Notes under the pieces: generated by a model
Seen by the model: the letters and a program-made list of their open reading frames with translations, nothing else
Told to the model about the DNA's origin: nothing
The model's database searches: none
Origin: Clytia hemisphaerica
Lineage: Eukaryota; Cnidaria; Hydrozoa; Leptothecata; Clytiidae
Direction: 5' to 3'
Assembly: GCA_902728285.1 (NCBI GenBank)
Contig: CACVBU010000096.1
Location: 179,937 to 243,936 of the forward strand
Length of the DNA: 64,000 nucleotides
Shown here: piece after piece, positions 1 through 10,748 of the stretch
How the letters are laid out: every line of letters begins with the position of its first letter
Numbering within the stretch: position 1 is the stretch's first letter
Made by a program: the position numbers and the translations under genes

Positions 1-278
1 CATCAGCGTTGTCACCTGCAAGTGATATTTATGCAATGTTTTATTATTAATGTACTCGAGAGGCAATGTATAATAAAAAGTGAGGGAATAAATGAATTAT
101 TCTGTAGAATGATTTATTGTACAATTATATTCTTATTATGCTCCAGGGTCCACGATGGACAATTTGTTTGAAATTTGAAGGTCCTGGTTGTTGATTATCC
201 TCTGGATAATACGTTCGTTCTGTTTTCTTTTTTTCATGCGAACCTAAAAGAAAGTAAGGGTTCCAAATTTAAAAATTA
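1..278. other. Unassigned flank of a Ty3/gypsy remnant
   Basis: I see no gene here. The stretch lies just 3' (on the minus strand) of the decayed gypsy pol remnant and could be its 3' untranslated or LTR-derived sequence, but I cannot find a second LTR copy in the window to confirm that. Confidence 0.3.
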
Positions 279-1715
279 TCACAGTTTCATATATTTGTCT
301 TCAGAACTTGTTGTAGAATTGAAGAATAGCAGAATTATTGTATTAGTTAAGATAAGGTTTTTGTTACCTTTGCGTACGTTTCTTGTTTCGGTAGATGAAA
401 TGTCTTCTTTGACACTCATATCGTCCATTGCGTGTTCTCGGGGCATAACTGATTGTTTTGATTGACCCACATGAGAGGGCTCGCTAGCAGGGCCTTGGTA
501 GTTCATACTATCGGTTTCAACATTTGGAACAATATCAATGTCTACAGTGTCAGGATGTTGCGCAATGTCCTCGAGATTAACCGTAGTCTCTACCCCAGAT
601 TGTAGACAGACATGAGTGTATTCTGGATTTGCGTGGATTAGTGTTGCTGGTGATACAATGGGATCGCTCTTACTCCTCCTTGGTTAATTCCTGATGTAAA
701 CGGGCCCTGGCTGACCCACGATGGGATTGAACGTCCTGCAGTGGATTTGCGTGAATATCTGAACATTCTTTCATGAGGTCTTTCGTTTGTTGTTGTGCAC
801 AGCAAGGAGCGGATCGAATGTGGTGCATCAGTAAGAACATCTTCCCAGTCAGATTGTTTTAAGTTCCGTGAATGTAACATGACTTGAATAGCTTTCCATA
901 ATGTTCCGTTTAGTCGTTAAACTTGACCATTACATCTTGGGTTATAACGACTTGTTTTCGATGTAGTGATTGATTTGCCGAGTAAATAGGATTGTGTTTC
1001 TTCCGAAAAGAAGTCGATACCTCGGTCGTTGTGGATCATTTCGGGCATGCCAAACATTGAAACACTGATTGATTGTTGAGCTTTTAGTGTCTCGGCAAGG
1101 GTATGCAAACGGAAAACGTGAATATTCGTCAATTATTGTAAGAAGGAAACGGTTTCCTCTTTTTGAAGGTGATAGTTGCCCTTTGAAATCAATATTTAGT
1201 TTCTGTAGAGGGGCTGTAGCATTAATCAACGTACCTTGACAGTTCAAGAATTTCGGTTTATGTAACAAGCAAGATTTACAACTGTTAGTGACGGTTTTAA
1301 CTTGGCCCTTGAGTGAACGGAAAATTTCTTTGACATACAAAGTGTGAAAGTCTTGTAACTCTAGGATGACAAAGTAGTTCGTGAAGATTGCGTAATTCTT
1401 GCAATGGGTGACAAATGGCAGCGATTTTGTAAAACGTGTCTGCCGCGGGGTTTTCACTTCCTGGCCGATACTTGTACTGGGACAGTTCCATACGCCATCT
1501 AGGGATTTTAGCGTTCTTTATCTAAGATATACGTCTGTTATCGAACATAAAACTGATGCTTCTTTGATCTGTGACAAGATTGAATTTACGGTCAATCAAG
1601 AAGTGTCTCCAATCTCGGAAATACTCAACGATGGCAGCTGCTTCTTTTTCTACTGAATGGCGTTTTATTTCATTATGTTTGATGGTTCTCAATAAGAATG
1701 CAACTGGACGACCCC
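279..1715 (-). pseudogene. Ty3/gypsy retrotransposon pol remnant (RNase H end, integrase)
   Basis: This is a decayed retrotransposon polyprotein read right to left in several frames. Order seen: an RNase H-like tail (about 1715-1430), including the connector YRPGSENPAADTF; the integrase zinc-binding segment with a CKSC pair near 1280; the integrase core with LNIDF (first catalytic Asp, codon at 1188-1190) and HNDRG (second Asp, near 1040); then the C-terminal segment with TNERPHERMF and NPEYTHV. The core uses at least two frames (942-1457 and 917-1132). At 917-919 an ochre stop stands where the third catalytic Glu of the DD35E triad should follow the NGQV motif. Downstream pol sequence continues through 638-880 to about 300. 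No gag, protease or paired LTRs were found, so it is a 5'-truncated, inactive fossil. Confidence 0.85.
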
Positions 1716-3870
1716 CGGCCGTTGAACCGGAATGAGCAGTCGGCCGTCGAAATAGAGCATCCAGTCGTCGAAAAGAGCTTCCGGCCGCCGGTAATTAAAT
1801 TTCGTGTCTAGTTACACAACGACAAAACAATAAAGAACAAAATTGGTACCGCATGGTGCTAGCCTAGATATCTAAGCCAGTTTTCAGTCACTTGCTATAA
1901 AATATGAAAGTTAAGTTGTGACTGAAATACTGGCTTAGGAGCAGTAGAACTCGGTGCTTATCAACTGACAACAACGACAGTTCAAAATTCGCGCGAACAG
2001 TGACGTAATTACACATAATTTGTATAATTTATTCGGCCGAAAGTTTGAAAGTTCCTTTATGAATAACAGCCTAGAAATATTTCATCACACACAAGAATAA
2101 AAACATAACATATTGTTTTGAAGAAAAAAAACACAATTTGATTGGACACATTAAAAAAAGTGCTGCTCTTTGATTGGTTAATTTCAACTCCAAACAATAA
2201 AACCAAAATTCTTTTATTTGATTACGAAAAAAACAAACACTTCATCAGTTTGTTTTTTCTCTCTTCGCTATTGAAAAGTAATACATTTGTTTTATTTGTG
2301 ACCCGAGAAGAAGTGTGTGTGTGTAGGATGGAAAATTGTGTTTCTTATGTTTCTGAAAAAAGACTTCTGAGAGAAAAAACGCTCTTTTGGAATGTGTTAT
2401 GATTTGTTTTGAATGTAAATTCTACAGTCATCAAAAACATTTAAAAATATTACAAAACAAACCAAAATATACCCAAATATAAGATAAAAATTACTACGAA
2501 AAAATCTTTGCTTCAATATATCGAATCTTCGTTATATATAGGATCTGCGACAATTATTGTCTTTAAAAAATTGTTTTTCAAAAACATTTTTTTAACCCAA
2601 AAACTATATTGCAGCAAAAACCATTAATGCCATCATCAAATAAATTTTATCGTTCAACAAACATACATGAAGTTGGAACATTATTCCCTAGCCTGGGAAT
2701 CCAAGCTGATAGTTTATGTAATTGTACATACATAGTACGAATAACGGTTGGCTCTTTCATCTATTAAATTTGACACACAACAGTCGACATTGGGATTCAG
2801 TCATGACCAAATAACGGAATTCATTCTGAAAAAGACACATGGTAGCTCGAACACTTCTCTCCAAATACATAATAAGGTTTTCAGTTTGATGAAAATATTT
2901 AATTTGCTTCAAGTGTGTTTGTAGTCGAAGATCTCAGCAGACTCCATTATCACAAAACTCAAAGTCAAAGCACCAAAAGTTAAATTCAGCTTCAGCAAAA
3001 CAAAAACTTTTTTCACAACACTGCACACTTCTGAAAATATTTTAGTGACGCAATCAAAAGTCCCCCTCAAAACATAACCGCTCTGGTCAGCAAATTACTT
3101 TCAACTGCTCTAACTTGGGATTACTTTAGGCGCGAGCAGAGTAAATGTCTTTAAAAATTCTAGGAAGGGCCATTCGCAAAAGTTTATGCTCGCGAAATAT
3201 TCTTGACAAAATAGAAAATCTGTTAAACTTCAAACTTTGAATAAAATGTAGCTTGGAAATTTCCCGTCGTGACAAAAAGTCAGAAGTGTGCAGCGTCGCC
3301 TTCTGTGCCATTGACCCTAGACAGTTTTTGTTCACAAATTTTATAAGAAATGGTTAAGTGAATGAAAACTAGAATGCGTGTTTTGAGCCTTCTGGGCCAT
3401 AGTAATAATCTACTGTTAGTAGCCATGCCAACTAAGGATTATTCTTACACCTTCAATGTTGATTTTTCAGCTAAAGAAATTATGTCTAATATTATGGTTA
3501 TTTGATGTTTCTTGTTCTTAGAGATGGGAGGATGTAGTTATTTCTAGTTTTCAAGGAAAGCAAAATTAATTTTTCTTCTATTTAAGAAACACACAGAGAA
3601 GGCCCAGTGATATGGACTCAGAAATGAGGTATAAAATATTTTCGACTTTTGAGTGATTTTGTGCAAAGAATTGTTCCATATGGTGCATTTTTTGAAAATT
3701 TTGTTCATTTTCTAGGGGTTTTCAAAAAGTTATATAAACCCCCTACAAAATTGTACCCCCTCTATTGGCTTAAAACTTCTTCCTAAAAGATTTCAAAATT
3801 GGGAAGAGAGTGTCTCATGTGCCATGGTATATAATGCTTCCAATTAACACATTATTCTTCTTTTTTTTAT
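1716..3870. other. Non-coding AT-rich DNA
   Basis: I see no credible gene. The first ~80 bases hold short GC-richer direct repeats of a GGCCGTCGA-like word (about 1718-1790). A strong hairpin lies at 1872-1938 and is listed separately. The remainder is AT-rich with homopolymer runs; short open frames here look like chance. Confidence 0.5.
1872..1938. other. 67-nt hairpin, possible pre-miRNA or short foldback
   Basis: The arms 1872-1891 and 1918-1938 are near-perfect reverse complements (CTAAGCCAGT...TCAGTCAC against GTGACTGA...ACTGGCTTAG) with a single bulged base and a ~26-nt AT-rich loop. The size and stem fit a pre-miRNA, but a tiny foldback element would look the same. Strand cannot be assigned from sequence alone. 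Confidence 0.45.
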
Positions 3871-3874
3871 TAGA

Positions 3875-5013
3875 CGTCTATTCCCTCAGTCTGCAGGGAG
3901 AAGTCAGCCCCCAGCTAGATCAAGGGAGCAAAGTCCTGGAAGACCTAACCCTTATAAAACAAACACCTGGACTCGAGAATTTTGTGTTTTGCCCAGTCTT
4001 TTGTATTTACCACCTCAAAACATCTATGAAGCAGTTGCCCTAAATTCTCGAAATCACAGAAATTTAGCACTACTAGAGGATACGGATAGACTAATTATTT
4101 CTGTGAGAAGAAGAAAAATATGACCTGACGCTGTTCGTGAATTTGCCGATCATTCTTTAATCGACTTTTTAGAGAAGCCACTGTTGGTGGACTTTATAGG
4201 GGAAGATGGTGGGGACTATGGCGGGTTGACTCGAGAGTTCTTCACAGAACTTTTTATTGGTGCAGAAGGTCATATCTTGCAAGGCCCACCTGAAAAACTG
4301 TCAATTCTAAGAAATTAGAGAAAGCTTCAAAATAGAGAATATTTTGTGTATGGTGTGGCAATTGGTTTGGCTTTACTGCACAGCTTTCCAGGCCCACGGA
4401 ATCTTTCCACGCTGGTTGCCTCTTATCTTTTGGGTCAGTCCATCATTGCAAAGCCCAAGCATAAAGTTGAGATTTCAGACTATGAGCTGCAGGCAAAATT
4501 GACCCAAATTATGGGTCATCTGTTGAAGAGTATCGTGGTTTAATGTCAAGTGTTATGGAGCGATTCGATGCTGGACTTCCAGAACTTGTTGATGTTTCCA
4601 AAGAAGAGTTTGTCAAAACAATAATTTTTCATCGTTTGATCAAGCTTAATGTTGAAGAAATGGATCAATTAAAGGAAGGCTTGAAATTTGCTGATACCAT
4701 GCAATGTATGCAAAATTTTCCAAACAATGCCATCAAAGAGCTTACCGCAACTGGTATTCTTGAGGTTGATGACCTGAAAAGTATTTTCAAAATTAATTTC
4801 GAGTCTGACCCAACCATCGATTACGCGGATGCATCTTATAAACAAAACGAAGAAGACCTCGTGTATGAGTTCTACCAGCTCCTGAAGACCATTGCGAAAA
4901 AGAACGAACAAGTGGCTTATTACAATCTAATGCTCGATCAAAATATTGTGAAAGATGTTGGTCTAAAGGAGTTGCTTGGCTATCCGACAGGGTCTTTAAA
5001 CATCAGGGCATAA
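3875..5013 (+). pseudogene. HECT-type E3 ubiquitin ligase-like gene fragment, broken
   Basis: A polypyrimidine tract and TTAG at 3860-3873 look like a splice acceptor. The frame that follows starts RLFPQSAGRSQPPARSRE and includes NPYKTNTWTREFCVL. It then reads into a HECT N-lobe-like segment with VDFIGEDGGDYGGLTREFF, a HECT signature, and continues with GVAIGLALLHSFPGPRN. The frame has an in-frame TGA near 4121 and a TAG at 4316. It then shifts near 4500 into the frame that ends at 5013 (SSVEEYRGLMSS...TGSLNIRA). The C-lobe with the catalytic cysteine is not visible, so the domain is also truncated. The overall pattern resembles the G2/M-phase-specific (G2E3-like) HECT proteins that are abundant in invertebrates. 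It is probably a decayed duplicate; an alternative is a real multi-exon gene with the stops inside unrecognised introns. Confidence 0.7.
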
Positions 5014-5092
5014 TTGTAGTTGAGTCCCGACACGGGATTGTAATTCAATCCCGATGAAATTTTTAAGAATTTTCGTTAAGAAAGAAGAAAAA

Positions 5093-5940
5093 TGGCGGGA
5101 CTGAACTGCAAGTATATATATAGTAATTGGCGGGACTGAACTGCAAGTATATATATAGTAACTGAACAATAATTTTCCTTTTGTTAGTTTAGTCCCTTTA
5201 AAAGAAGGATTGGCGGCTTGAACTTTGAAAACAGGGAAGAACGGAGCTAATTATATATAATACGCACTAATTATAAGGATTTCAAGTATTTGTCGGGACT
5301 GAACTGAACTTCAGTTCCGCCATTAAATTATTCGGGACTGAAATACAGTCCCGCTAAGTATTTGGCGGGACTAAACTGCAAGTATATATATAGTAATTGG
5401 CGGGACTGAACTGCAAGTATATATATAGTAACTGAACAATAATTTTCCTTTTGTTAGATTAGTCCCTTTAAAAGAAGGATTGGTGGCTTGAACTTTGAAA
5501 ACAGGGAAGAAAGGGGCTAATTATAAATAATACGCACTAATTATAAGGATTTCAAGTATTTGTCGGGACTGTTATTCAGTCCCGCCATTAATTTACCGGG
5601 ACTGAAATACAGTCCCGCTAAGTATTTGGCGGGACTAAACTGCAAGTATATATATAGGGACTGAACTGCAAGTATATATATAGTAACTGAACAATAATTT
5701 TCCTTTTATTAGTTTAGTCCCTTTAAAAGAAGGATTGGCGGCTAGAACTTTGAAAACAGGGAAGAACGGGGCTAATTATAAATAATACGCACTAATTATA
5801 AGGCTTTTAAGTATTTGTCGGGACTGAAATTCAGTCCCGCCAATAAATTATCGGGACTGAAATACAGTCCCACCGAGTATTTGGCGGGACTGAACTGCAA
5901 GTATATATATAGTAATTGGCGGGACTGAATTGCAAATATA
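5093..5940. repeat. Tandem repeat, unit ~255-270 bp, rich in GGGACTGAA / AGTCCCG words
   Basis: The landmark ACTGAACAATAATTTTCC occurs at 5161, 5431 and 5686, giving periods of 270 and 255 bp. Each unit contains direct copies of a GGCGGGACTGAACTGCAAG word followed by (TA)n, and inverted pairs of GGGACTGAA and TTCAGTCCC that could fold into short stems. The third unit lacks one internal copy, explaining the shorter period. A relic of the same word lies at 6848-6895, beyond an apparent insertion. Confidence 0.85.
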
Positions 5941-6838
5941 CCGGGTGCACCAAAAAAAAGTAAACAGGTTCTTCGAGATATTGTGAGCTTCAGGATTTAA
6001 ATTTTTTGTTCATTCTTTTTTTATTGTATAGAAGATGCTCTAACTTAAATTTTGAGCTATTATACATTAAATTTGAAAAAGTAGTTCGAAAGTTATTTCC
6101 GAAAAACTGACTTTTTCCATGTCGAAATTTCAAAAAATCATTAAAAACAGCAATCACGCTATAAATAAGACAAAATGACAAATTTTATTCTTTTTTCTCT
6201 TATCTTATACCTTAAGTGGATAAATTTTGGTGGGGATTAAATTTGGCGAATTTGGCGAATTTGGCCAAAATTCGCCAAATTAAATACCCGTCAAAATTTC
6301 CAAATTCGACAATTCGCCAAATTAAATCCCCGCCAAATTTAACAAAAAGAGAGTTATGTGAAAAATCACAACTTTTTAGTATATTTTTGAGTAATTTTCA
6401 CCCATTTCAGTGTGACAAAATTTCCAATTCGCCAAATTAAATCCTCGCCAAATTTTACGAAATTGAACTATCGCCAAATTAAATCCCCGCCAAAAATCGT
6501 ATTTTGGCCAATCGCCAAATCAAATCCACGCCAAAATTTATCCACTTAAGGTATTTTGCCAACAGTTTGCCCATCTTATTTGCACGTTATGAACATTTCC
6601 AACACCATCAAACTCAATGCAGACAGACCCAAGTTCTAGTCGAGGAATGGTGATCTATTTTTTCAAAATTTTTCTCACATAGCATAACATCAAAACCTTG
6701 GAGATTTCAAAAAAAAATTTCAGCTTTTCCAAAAATATTATCTTACATGGGAATAGCTTGTTTTACCATATTCTTAAATTCCGTGACGAGTTTTGATGAA
6801 CACAATTGCATCTTTTGGTATTTTTATGTGTAAACAAA
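5941..6838. mobile_element. Likely insertion splitting the 5-kb tandem repeat
   Basis: The tandem repeat stops at 5940 with TA followed by CCGGGTGCACC plus an A-run, a start resembling Tc1/mariner-superfamily termini, and the repeat word resumes near 6840. The ~900 bp between is unrelated AT-rich DNA containing a nested MITE. No matching inverted terminus is visible at the right end, so the boundary there is approximate. Confidence 0.35.
6210..6551. mobile_element. MITE, TA-flanked, ~40-bp terminal inverted repeats (family copy 1)
   Basis: The element begins CCTTAAGTGGATAAATTTTG and ends with the reverse complement, ending at CTTAAGG. It is flanked by TA on both sides (6208-6209, 6552-6553), as for Tc1/mariner-type target duplications. 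The interior repeats GGCGAATTTGGCGAATTTGG and its complement. Related copies are at 44385-44649 and 61443-61618. There is no coding capacity. Confidence 0.85.
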
Positions 6839-7427
6839 ATATATACAGTAATTGGCAGGACTGAACTGCAAGTATATATTTTTGGCGGGACGATGTCACC
6901 ACTAATAGTTTGACACAATTTCAATCGCTCATCTGTCATCTGGCGTGACGTCCAATTTTGAACTTTATTCGTGTATTCTAAAGCCTTCTCTTTATCAACA
7001 AAGTTATAAAAATTAACTTTTTCCATTTTTATCGTGTTTATAAAACTGCGGTACTAACGGTTGAATTATGTCAGGCTTTTTATAAAATTTATAGACTTTA
7101 TTTTGATTTGTCGGGATTGTTAGTTCACGATCTCTAGAGATTTTAGTCATTCAGCGCTTCTTTTTCCGTCAATAGATTAAACTTAGTTATAAAGTTTCTA
7201 ATAAAGAAAAGATATATCCCATGTGAGCAAAAGATCTTTTCAAAAAAGTACTTAGGGAATTAGGAAATTAATGGTGTCATTAAATAAAGGTTATTAAATA
7301 AAGGTTATTTAATATAAATGAGTCTTGCTCATGACAATATTGCGATGGTGTTTTTTGTAAAGAAAAAAAAAGATATACAAATTATTTACAAACATTGAAT
7401 TCTGGTGTTAAGTGTGTCTATCTAATA
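6552..7427. other. Non-coding or unassigned, with one short minus-strand open frame
   Basis: 6848-6895 carries a relic of the GGGACTGAACTGCAAG repeat word. A minus-strand frame from 7026 to about 6880 (starting MEKVNFYNFVDKEKALEY) has gene-like composition and might be a short exon, but it runs into the repeat relic and I recognise no family. The rest is AT-rich with nothing identifiable. Confidence 0.3.
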
Positions 7428-8744
7428 TTATTGGAAATCACTGTCAGAAGAAAGGTTTGCTGTTGATCGATATCTAACAGGGCGTCTGATTTTGTGTTCC
7501 CCAGCTGCCTTTGCAGGTCCCTGAATAGAAGTGGAAGCCTCGTTGATAGCCTTTGATTGTGATCTTTCTTTTTCGTTGAGATTTTTGCTTGTTGTTGCTT
7601 TAGCTTTCTTGCCTTGGTTTTTAGACGGAACATTCTTTCTAAATTAAGAGTAAAGTTTTAAAACTTTGATGAAATACAATACATTATTAATTATTATCAA
7701 AATCACAGTTTATTATTGAAAACAGAGCTTTTGAAGTTTTTTAATTGTAACTCATTAAGACTTTTCGGCAATTATATTTTATTAAATGTGACCCTCCAAA
7801 CGATTTAGAGTACATTAAAAACGAGACCGGTCTTGGTGCGGTCGTGCTCGTGCCGCTTTCCGACTGGTTAATTGTGCGTGTAAAAGTTGAAAAAGCGGCC
7901 AGAAGACCGCACAGTACTGTATGGTCCGTGCGTACAAAACGCCGACTAAAGCGGACGATGGTGCGGTCCCCGCAGACTAAAGCAGACGATGGTGCGGTCC
8001 CCGCCGTTTGTTTATATTTTTTTCGGTTGCCGTAAGAATTTCAGCCTCGAGTTCAAGCAAGCAAAACAACAACTTGTTTCTGGACACACAAAAAGAACTT
8101 GCGATGTTCGATGCTCACATGTGAATTCTTGAGTTCAACTTTGTTTATTTTGCCGAACGTTATAAAATCGGCAAACAGTCATGTAAAAAACCCTTCCATA
8201 AAATGTATACTGTTTGTTATGATTTCTCGTTTGCCGGCAAACGTTTCGAACGGCAAAATGTCCGCACCATGACCGCACTGAATACCGCACTTATTCAAAT
8301 GGTGCTCTTTAGTGACCGATCGAGTGCGTTTGAATGGATTTTTAGAAAAGATTTTTGAATGATTTCTGGCCGATACCAAGGTATCATTTTACCGCACGGT
8401 AAATCGTTTTGCCGCTTTTTTGCCGCACATTTTATCGATCTGTTCGCACCAAGACCGGTCTCATTTTTAATGTACTCCAAATCGCTTGGGGGGTCACAAA
8501 TTTGCACATAATATATTGTCCTGCCACAAAATAGCGCTTTACTAGTTGTATGTAATCAGATAAGACGAATTGCATGCTTACTTTTGCTTTCTTTTCAGTA
8601 GTTTCAAGGACTTGTGTCCCAGTCTCCCTTCCCATCTGTGTAAGGTCAAAGTCAATTGGTTTATATATATGTTTTCTTTTCAATGCCTTGGCCTGTTCAA
8701 TTCTATGTGTTTTATTCTTTTCCGGACTAGTTTCGATTTCTGAA
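7428..8744 (-). CDS. Candidate last two exons of an unrecognised gene
   Basis: The minus-strand exon 8744-8582 is preceded by an acceptor (CATACTTGCAG) and followed by a consensus donor (AAAA/GTAAGC). It encodes a charged segment including KRKHIYKPIDFDLTQMGRE. A second exon, 7634-7428, follows an acceptor-like TTTAGAAAG, continues in phase 0 and ends with TAA at 7428-7430. It is rich in Lys, Ser and Ala (SKNQGKKAKATTSKN) and ends SSDSDFQ. The intervening intron is ~950 bp and contains an inverted-repeat element (7788-8497). No conserved domain is recognised; the basic, Ser-rich tail suggests a disordered C-terminus, possibly nuclear. Upstream exons were not found. The gene model rests on splice-site fit and open frame only. 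Confidence 0.4.
7788..8497. mobile_element. 710-bp inverted-repeat element (non-autonomous DNA transposon)
   Basis: The left end GTGACCCTCCAAACGATTTA and the right end (...AATCGCTTGGGGGGTCAC) are imperfect reverse complements over at least 55 bp, extending through AGACCGGTCTTGGTGCG. The interior is GC-richer than the flanks and has a short tandem duplication (GACGATGGTGCGGTCCCCGC, about 7958-8006). No clear target duplication is visible, so the superfamily is uncertain. It lies within the proposed intron of the flanking minus-strand gene. Confidence 0.75.
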
Positions 8745-9650
8745 CTGCAAGTATGTATGGTGAAGATCAGAGATCTGACCTCAAGGAGAGAAAGTGTTGA
8801 TACATTGTTTTAATTTATAGTACATTCCTAATTATTGCCCGTTCTTTAAAAGCATTATACAAAGGGGTTATTCTAAAGAACGGAAGATACATTTTTAAAA
8901 CCTGAACTTCTGAAGTTCTTATAGAAAATGGTTACCTCAATCATTTCCACTCGTGTTATCATTTGAAAAACACATTTATATATTTAGATATTTTCATAAT
9001 TTATGAGATACAATAAACAAAACACGGTTACAATAGTACAATAAATAAAACACTTTTGATAGGATTTCAAATTGAAATTGAAATTTATAATCAACATTCT
9101 CTTCTGACATCTTTTGCATCACCATTGAAGTAGAGCAGTCTTTTATGGAATAAACTATAATAAAACCAAACATTTTTCTTTTTGTCTATGTTCTGGATAA
9201 TACGACAAACTTGATCACATCTTTTCAGCAGAGCTAAGCACCCATTCCGCCGTAATTAGTGGAGATAATCCATTCCCTGTGGTAAATAAGTAACAAGATA
9301 CATTATGTTTATGAGATATAATTCTCGGGGTAAACGCTAGATCCAGGAAAATTCCCTCTGATTTAACATATCAAAATATCAGTTTTTAAAGTGTTCAATT
9401 AAAAAATTACCTATTAAAAACCAGGCAAGTTTTGCAAAATCCGCATCACCTAAAGGCTTTTTTAAAAAAAGTAGTCGATACGTCAAGGGCCATGATTTCA
9501 ATGGTGGTAAGATATCACCACTAATATATTTTGACGTCAATTATTTTCGCAGACACGCTTTTCTGGATCTGAAATTTTTTTTTCTGCACAACTTCACTAA
9601 AATTCATCAAATTTCGATAAAAATCACCAATCCTTCTGGTTTACCCGAGC
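8745..9650. other. Non-coding AT-rich DNA upstream of the first LINE
   Basis: I see no supported gene. The last part (about 9550-9665) is probably the 5' untranslated region of the LINE whose ORF1 starts at 9666, but its exact 5' end cannot be placed without other copies. Confidence 0.4.
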
Positions 9651-9665
9651 TTGGAAGCCGGCATC

Positions 9666-10748
9666 ATGATGCCATCAAGGCCAGAAGAAGGTGGTGGCCG
9701 ATTGCTGGTTTGCACACTAAAACAATGCACCGACGATATCGTTGATAAAGACAAAGACCGCTTGACCTGTGTCAAGTGCAAGAGGAGTGTTCACTACAGA
9801 TGCACGATGCTTCCCGCGTACCAGATACAGCAGTTCATCGACAAGACGAAAAGCACTCATTACAGGTACACCTGCCAAAATTGTGTAGAAGTTAAACCTG
9901 TACTCTCAGCCCTCATCCCTTCAAGACGACCCCAATCATCTCTTAAACTTGAACAGGAAGTCGAAAACCTACGAAGAGAGCTAGAAGCCTGTAAGGGGCT
10001 TCTCAAGCAAAACGAAGTCGATAGAGTTACTATTGCATCCCAAAAGAAAGAACTGGCGAACCTAAGGAAAAATCTCAATGAAGATCCGGGTTTCCACACC
10101 ATAGAGTACGTTGAGCAAAAGTTTGAAGAGAAACTCGAGTCACTCAAACCGACTATCAAAGAAATGATTGAACAAACAATCAAAACAGAGTGTAAAGCAC
10201 TCTCAGAAAAGACGTATGCTTCCGTTACCTCCTCCAACACCACTAATCTTGCTACCCCGAATCAAGACTCACTAAAGGAAGTTATCAAAGATGCCTGGCG
10301 CGAAGAGGGAGCAGAAGAGGCAGACAAGAGAAGACGTGCACCAAACGTCATCGTTCATGGTTTACCAGAAAAAGATGAAGAAAATGACAAAAGTTGGGCA
10401 TCAGATTTTATCAAGGATACCCATGCCCGAGCTAACATTCAGCGTGTCAGAAGATTAGGCGTAGCAGATGGAAATAAAAAGCGACCTTTGTTGTTATCAC
10501 TCAAAAATGAACAAGAGAAATGGACCGTTATCGGAAATTTAACAAGTTTAAAGGGATTAGAAAACTACAAAGGTATCAGTATTACAGAGGACCTAACACC
10601 CGCACAACGGAAAGTATATAAGGAATTATCGAACGATGCAAAGAAGCTAAACTCTGAGGAAAAATCTCAAACTGAAATTTATCGAGTCAGAGGTGATACA
10701 AAAAACGGTTTCGCTGTAAAGAAGCTGAAAATCAAAAAACAACAATAG
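9666..10748 (+). CDS. LINE ORF1 protein with PHD-like zinc finger and coiled coil
   Basis: This is an RNA-binding/chaperone-type ORF1 of a CR1/Jockey-like element. The frame opens at 9651 with TTG; I choose the ATG at 9666 (MMPSRPEEGGG). Residues near the start contain spaced Cys/His pairs (CTLKQC..CVKC..HYRC..CQNC) that look like a PHD-type finger. A charged coiled coil follows (LEQEVENLRRELEACKG), and then a conserved C-terminal segment with RRRAPNVIVHGLPE and KGISITEDLTPAQRKVY, shared with the ORF1 part of the second LINE at 28.2-28.9 kb. The ORF is intact. ORF2 begins in another frame overlapping or abutting its end. Confidence 0.85.
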   Translation: MMPSRPEEGGGRLLVCTLKQCTDDIVDKDKDRLTCVKCKRSVHYRCTMLPAYQIQQFIDKTKSTHYRYTCQNCVEVKPVLSALIPSRRPQSSLKLEQEVENLRRELEACKGLLKQNEVDRVTIASQKKELANLRKNLNEDPGFHTIEYVEQKFEEKLESLKPTIKEMIEQTIKTECKALSEKTYASVTSSNTTNLATPNQDSLKEVIKDAWREEGAEEADKRRRAPNVIVHGLPEKDEENDKSWASDFIKDTHARANIQRVRRLGVADGNKKRPLLLSLKNEQEKWTVIGNLTSLKGLENYKGISITEDLTPAQRKVYKELSNDAKKLNSEEKSQTEIYRVRGDTKNGFAVKKLKIKKQQ

